A program made the position numbers and the translations under genes. Below are positions 22,030 to 24,686 of a stretch of 24,686 bases of DNA, piece by piece (the stretch's first letter is position 1; the number at the start of each line of letters is the position of its first letter). Source of the DNA: a virus; IMG/VR virus record IMGVR_UViG_3300009332_000436, positions 1-24,686 of that record; one strand, 5' to 3'. The notes below the pieces were generated by a model. That model was not told the origin of the DNA. It saw nothing but the letters and a program-made list of their open reading frames with translations, and made no database searches.

Positions 22030-22045
22030 AGCTACTCCTTAGTTT

Positions 22046-22067
22046 GGGGGCGGATTAATCCGCCCCC
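22046..22067 (-). repeat. GC-rich palindromic hairpin in front of a ribosome binding site
   Basis: GGGGGCGGATT and AATCCGCCCCC form a perfect 22-bp palindrome (stem of at least 8 bp around ATTAAT). In the - strand transcript it is followed by AAACTAAGGAG, not by a U-run, so it is not a standard terminator. It lies in the gap between the zinc-ribbon gene and the small gene before the polymerase. Like the hairpin at 4514-4538, its 3' arm ends within about a dozen nt of the next Shine-Dalgarno site. It may stabilise or help process the downstream RNA. Confidence 0.7.
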
Positions 22068-22079
22068 GGTTACAATTAA

Positions 22080-22406
22080 CTAATCATTAGGTTGCCATTT
22101 ATGCCAACCATGTTTTTCATTGTCCCAACTACCATCGGTGTTTTTCCGTTTTGGGAACAATCCGCCGCCTTCTTTCATTTGTCCATAAGACAAAGCAGCA
22201 CCACATTTTGTGCATTTCTTCTCATAATAATCATTTCCTTCGATAGTTCGAACGGAATATTTTATGTTAGAAGAGCCACACGCTCCACAGTCTTCGTGTT
22301 CAAAAATTTCTTGAAATTTTGAAATTCCTTTAAAGATATCTTTTTGGGAATTACCTTCAAGCTCTGCTGTAACACGTTTATCTGCAGTTGTGTATTGTAC
22401 TTTCAT
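22080..22406 (-). CDS. Zinc-ribbon protein
   Basis: 108 residues. Two Cys pairs, CGAC (about 40-43) and CTKC (about 65-68), form a zinc ribbon with the intervening SSNIKYSVRTIEGNDYYEKK. The C-terminal region has GGGLFPKRK and ends HGWHKWQPND. Small zinc-ribbon proteins of this size occur next to recombination genes in phages and probably bind single-stranded DNA or a partner enzyme. The N-terminal 35 residues form a short beta/helix segment. GGAGA precedes the ATG. It is flanked by the RuvC gene upstream and a GC-rich palindrome downstream. I can give only a DNA- or protein-binding role. Confidence 0.8.
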   Translation of the reverse strand: MKVQYTTADKRVTAELEGNSQKDIFKGISKFQEIFEHEDCGACGSSNIKYSVRTIEGNDYYEKKCTKCGAALSYGQMKEGGGLFPKRKNTDGSWDNEKHGWHKWQPND

Positions 22407-22439
22407 AGATGTTTATCTCCTATTATTATTATTAACTAG

Positions 22440-22916
22440 TTAAGGTTTGTATGTTTCTGCATACCATAAAGCCATTAAAAGCGCATCAGCTCTATCAACA
22501 TCTTTCTTTCTTTCTAAAGAAGCAGAAGGAAATCGCTTTTGTGCTAATAATCTAGCCTCATCTTTTGGTTTTTTAATTAAACCAAAATGTTTTTTCCATT
22601 TTTGAGGAGTTACTAAAACGGGTATAAGACCTAAAGATCCTACTGCTCCTTTTAAAACTCCGAAATTGATTCCAAAATTCATTGTACTTGTTACTCCTTG
22701 TTGAGGCATAGCGTGTACCTTCTCAAGTATAACTATGTCTACACAGCTTTCATCAAACATCTCAACTAATTTTATTGGATCAACTTCCTTTTGTTTTTTT
22801 GTTCCAGTTTTAAATGTAGGCATATCTTGCACTGAAACAAATTTACCATTACTTTCTATTATTGCAATTGCTCCATTAACTCCAGGATCAATTGCACAAA
22901 TATACTTCTTATTCAT
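22440..22916 (-). CDS. RuvC-like Holliday junction resolvase
   Basis: 158 residues, the usual RuvC size. Acidic residues of the RNase H-like active site are all present: Asp10 in AIDPGVNG, Glu65 in VILEKV, and Asp141/Asp144 in DRADALLMA. The segment HAMPQQGVTSTMNFG is typical of the family. It would cut four-way junctions formed by the adjacent RecA-like recombinases, or debranch DNA before packaging. The start is set by the first strand (YICAID), so ATG 22916 is the only reasonable choice even though AAGG is only 1 nt away. A promoter-like sequence upstream suggests a leader of almost no length. Confidence 0.9.
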   Translation of the reverse strand: MNKKYICAIDPGVNGAIAIIESNGKFVSVQDMPTFKTGTKKQKEVDPIKLVEMFDESCVDIVILEKVHAMPQQGVTSTMNFGINFGVLKGAVGSLGLIPVLVTPQKWKKHFGLIKKPKDEARLLAQKRFPSASLERKKDVDRADALLMALWYAETYKP

Positions 22917-22922
22917 ACCTTA

Positions 22923-22951
22923 AATATACGACTAAATTTACATATAATCAA
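22923..22951 (-). promoter_or_regulatory. Candidate promoter before the RuvC gene
   Basis: On the - strand TTGATT (22946-22951) and TATATT (22923-22928) are spaced by 17 nt: four and five of six matches to the -35 and -10 consensus. The expected start would fall at about the A of the RuvC ATG, which would make a leaderless message, so the call is weak. The surrounding sequence is very A+T-rich and such matches arise easily by chance. Confidence 0.3.
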
Positions 22952-22955
22952 AGAA

Positions 22956-23010
22956 TAAATTTAGCGCGAATATATTTTCAGGCGCTGAAATAGATGAGCG
23001 CTAAAATTTA
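22956..23010 (-). repeat. Nested inverted repeats in the RecA-RuvC gap
   Basis: TAAATTTAGCGC (22956-22967) pairs with GCGCTAAAATTTA (22998-23010, one extra A). Inside it, TTTCAG (22976-22981) pairs with CTGAAA (22985-22990) over a GCG loop. It begins at the stop of the 103-residue gene and fills about half of the 91-nt gap. Possible roles are a transcription stop for the RecA unit (ATTCTTTG follows on the - strand), an operator, or a replication origin element. The rest of the gap is A+T-rich. Confidence 0.6.
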
Positions 23011-23319
23011 TGATTCCTTTTCATCCCAGGTCTGCCAAATACATTGTTGACCTTGGGGAGAGGAAACTAATTCTGACTGAGAAACGCCTTCTATATCATA
23101 ATCAATTATATGCAAACAAGTTCCTTTTTCTTTTTCAACATGAACAACAGTGCCATCCTCGATATAGACATAAGTCTCTAAGCAGGGAGTAACTCCAGTT
23201 TCTCTTAAAAAAGAACAAATAGTTTGTAGCTTATTCTTAAAGCCTTCTTGTACATAACCATCATTACGAGGATTTGTGGCTTCCATTTGCCAACGTTTTA
23301 ATTCCGCTAATACTTCCAT
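23008..23319 (-). CDS. Hypothetical protein downstream of RecA
   Basis: 103 residues, not recognised. The N-terminal half is helical (EVLAELKRWQMEATNPRN, EGFKNKLQTICSFLRETG). The C-terminal half looks beta-rich (LETYVYIEDGTVVHVEKEKGTCLHIIDYDIEGVS). There are four Cys without a metal-site spacing. AGGAG stands 6 nt before the ATG, inside the last codons of the RecA gene, which overlaps it by 13 nt. Coupled translation with the recombinase suggests a partner function, but nothing in the sequence names it. It is the last gene before a structured spacer. Confidence 0.7.
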   Translation of the reverse strand: MEVLAELKRWQMEATNPRNDGYVQEGFKNKLQTICSFLRETGVTPCLETYVYIEDGTVVHVEKEKGTCLHIIDYDIEGVSQSELVSSPQGQQCIWQTWDEKES

Positions 23320-24263
23320 TTTAATCTCCTATATGTACTTTCTTTTATTTTTTCAAATAAATTTTTATCTGTACAAAGTATTTCAATACAAGCAGCTTTT
23401 CCTTGTCCTAATCTTATATCCTCAAAATAATGCCAAGAACCTTTTCGTTCTACAACATTATAACGAACAGCTATTTCTAATAAATCTGCTTCTACTGAAA
23501 AACCCGTATCATAGTACAAATCTACTTCTGTCGCTTGATTTGATCGTCCTAGTAGGTTTTTCCTAATACTAAGTAGTATTCTTTCGCCTACTGAAATTCC
23601 CTCATCTACAAGCGACCCTACGCTCTCTGTCTGACAACGCAAAATTGCTCTAGACGCAACAGAACCAACATTCGTAGGAACTTTTTTAGTTGTTCCTATT
23701 TGATCTCTAACTTGATTCAAAGTAACTATTGCTGAATTATGCTTACGAGCAATAGTTAATAGTTTTGGAATTGCTTGTATCCAAAACTGTCCCTGTAAGC
23801 TTCTATAAGACTCTGTAAAGTCTCTAGAAAGCTCTGTCTGTGGAACAACCCCACAGATTGTATCAATTACAATTAAAGGAACCCTAACCTCTTCTAATAA
23901 ATTTGGAACAAAATCCATAATTTGATCAGCAGAAGAAGGAAACATAACAATTAATTTATCCTCATTAATTCCTAATTTCTTTGCATATGTAAAATCAAAC
24001 ATATGTTCAGAATCAATATAAAGAACATCATGTCCTTGTTGTTGTGCTGCTGCTATAATTTGCAAAGCTAACGAGGACTTACCAGAACCAGATCTTCCAT
24101 ATATTTCTGTTAAATGTTTAAAGGGAATACCCTCTCCTAAAGCAATATCAAGAGACATTAAATTAGTTTTAATAAAGGATAAATTATCTTTTACATTAGT
24201 AATAAAAGATGTTTTTAATTTATTAGATAATTTATTCCCTAAATCTTTAATTGAAAGAGACAT
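23307..24263 (-). CDS. RecA-family recombinase
   Basis: 318 residues. After a variable N-terminus come Walker A GRSGSGKSS (56-64), YIDSEHMFD (the RecA 'IDAEhALD' segment), Walker B VPLIVIDT, LNQVRDQIG (like the RecA 'INQiR.kIG') and the C-terminal signature GSWHYFEDIRLGQGKAACIEIL, all in RecA order. It should form filaments on single-stranded DNA and promote strand exchange. Loop L2 (VPTNVGSVASRAIL) differs from the usual GG-x-ALKF sequence. It shares a TAAATG junction with a second RecA-like gene upstream, so the phage seems to encode a pair. It has no clear ribosome binding site, so its translation is likely coupled to the upstream gene. The stop overlaps the next gene by 13 nt. Confidence 0.88.
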   Translation of the reverse strand: MSLSIKDLGNKLSNKLKTSFITNVKDNLSFIKTNLMSLDIALGEGIPFKHLTEIYGRSGSGKSSLALQIIAAAQQQGHDVLYIDSEHMFDFTYAKKLGINEDKLIVMFPSSADQIMDFVPNLLEEVRVPLIVIDTICGVVPQTELSRDFTESYRSLQGQFWIQAIPKLLTIARKHNSAIVTLNQVRDQIGTTKKVPTNVGSVASRAILRCQTESVGSLVDEGISVGERILLSIRKNLLGRSNQATEVDLYYDTGFSVEADLLEIAVRYNVVERKGSWHYFEDIRLGQGKAACIEILCTDKNLFEKIKESTYRRLKWKY

Positions 24264-24686
24264 TTAATTGTAACCAATAGCGGTCAAAAAATCATCCATC
24301 AAATCCTGTTCAGTTAATTTAGTATAAACAGTTTCTGCTTTTCCACCGCTTATTTTATACTCGGTACCATCGCTGTGTACAAATAAGCTACTTTGCACAC
24401 TAGCCTTTGATAATGGACTATTTTCTAATTCTCCATTCAGGGACATAGCCACCGCTTCATAAGCGGCATTAAACCCTTGATCATGGAAGAAAAAGGTTTC
24501 CATTTCATCGTCCTTACGCAGTCCGGCATACTTAGACTTATCTACTTTAATTCTCATTTTATAAGCGACACTGTCGCCTTCTAGTTTTAAATCATCCTTA
24601 GAATTATTTCTATACATTTTCAGATTTAAAACATTAAAATGAGCTAAAGCATTTCCTCCAGCCATGCCGGGAAAACCGCCGGCATT
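24264..24686 (-). CDS. C-terminal part of a second RecA/UvsX-like recombinase, cut by the window edge
   Basis: The frame is open to the edge and 140 residues are visible; an internal ATG at 24665 is not the start. The segment GGFPGMAGGNALAHF fits RecA loop L2 and the following strand (the usual G-G-x-A-L-K-F). It is followed by LNLKMYR, then YKMRIKVDKSKYAG, like the RecA/UvsX 'R.KV.KNK' region, then FFFHDQGFNAAYEAV. The C-terminal tail (EYKISGGKAETVYTKL...LMDDFLTAIGYN) is not RecA-like in detail. The ATPase core lies outside the window. The stop directly precedes the start of the other RecA gene (TAAATG). Call it a RecA/UvsX relative by pattern; an unrelated DNA-binding protein cannot be excluded. 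Confidence 0.65.
   Translation of the reverse strand, partial: NAGGFPGMAGGNALAHFNVLNLKMYRNNSKDDLKLEGDSVAYKMRIKVDKSKYAGLRKDDEMETFFFHDQGFNAAYEAVAMSLNGELENSPLSKASVQSSLFVHSDGTEYKISGGKAETVYTKLTEQDLMDDFLTAIGYN

Noticed and set aside
22410-22439. Tandem ATT/AAT repeat between the zinc-ribbon gene and RuvC
   Set aside because: Only about four units, a simple A+T-rich spacer between a stop codon and a Shine-Dalgarno site.
24264-24665. Treating the right-edge gene as complete from the ATG at 24665
   Set aside because: The frame stays open to the edge, and the Gly-rich segment spanning that Met fits an internal RecA loop, so the gene is cut by the window.
1-24686. tRNA genes, rRNA, CRISPR arrays, insertion sequences or a retron/abortive-infection type defence island
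   Set aside because: No cloverleaf, no spaced direct repeats, no transposase or reverse transcriptase motif was seen by eye. A tRNAscan or CRISPR search could still find something short.

Overview
This window looks like part of an A+T-rich tailed double-stranded DNA phage genome, or a closely similar prophage or virus contig. About 31 genes are tightly packed with almost no spacer and many stop/start overlaps. Shine-Dalgarno sites of the AAGGAG type are strong. There is no rRNA, tRNA, capsid or tail gene and no CRISPR array. A spanin-like pair with a lipoprotein signal points to a host with two membranes. A class II (B12-dependent) ribonucleotide reductase means the host must make or import cobalamin. 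I cannot name the host or a reference phage.

Layout. Bases 1-2085 run on the + strand and form a lysis cassette: the tail of an upstream gene, a membrane-anchored coiled-coil protein, a coiled-coil lipoprotein with a second hydrophobic C-terminal segment, an M15 peptidase endolysin and a PD-(D/E)XK-type nuclease. They converge at about 2057-2102 on a hairpin that works as a terminator in both directions and on a 20-bp palindrome. Everything from there to the right edge is on the - strand, so its transcription order runs from high to low coordinates.

The - strand block, read from the right edge, is a replication, recombination and nucleotide-supply region. It holds two adjacent RecA-family proteins (the first cut by the window edge), a small unknown gene, a RuvC-type resolvase, a zinc-ribbon protein, a small helical protein and a family A DNA polymerase with a degenerate uracil-DNA-glycosylase-like N-terminus and an inserted zinc ribbon. 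Next come a sigma factor without a visible region 4, a DnaG-type primase, a DnaQ/ExoX-type exonuclease, a DUF445 membrane protein, class II ribonucleotide reductase, an arginase-fold hydrolase, a RecD2 helicase and a DnaX-like clamp loader. These are followed by a Cas4-like cysteine protein, five small genes, a deoxynucleoside monophosphate kinase, a 55-residue protein, a metallophosphoesterase with an HNH-repeat DNA-binding domain, a structured RNA-like spacer, a small gene plus Hsp20, a DUF4406 nucleosidase-like gene, a UvrD helicase and a small membrane protein.

How they work together. RNR and the dNMP kinase supply dNTPs. Primase, polymerase and the clamp loader copy DNA. UvrD, RecD2, the RecA pair, RuvC, the exonuclease and the phosphoesterase handle recombination and repair. 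The sigma factor probably links replication to a later transcription programme. No replicative DnaB-type helicase, sliding clamp or SSB is recognisable here, so these may lie outside the window or come from the host.

The features most worth a second look are the competing hairpins at 5196-5284, the zinc ribbon inserted in the polymerase palm, the RecA pair, the phage arginase-fold enzyme, the region-4-less sigma factor, and the repeated use of 8-nt and TAATG gene overlaps. One of the 8-nt overlaps supports a TTG start codon.
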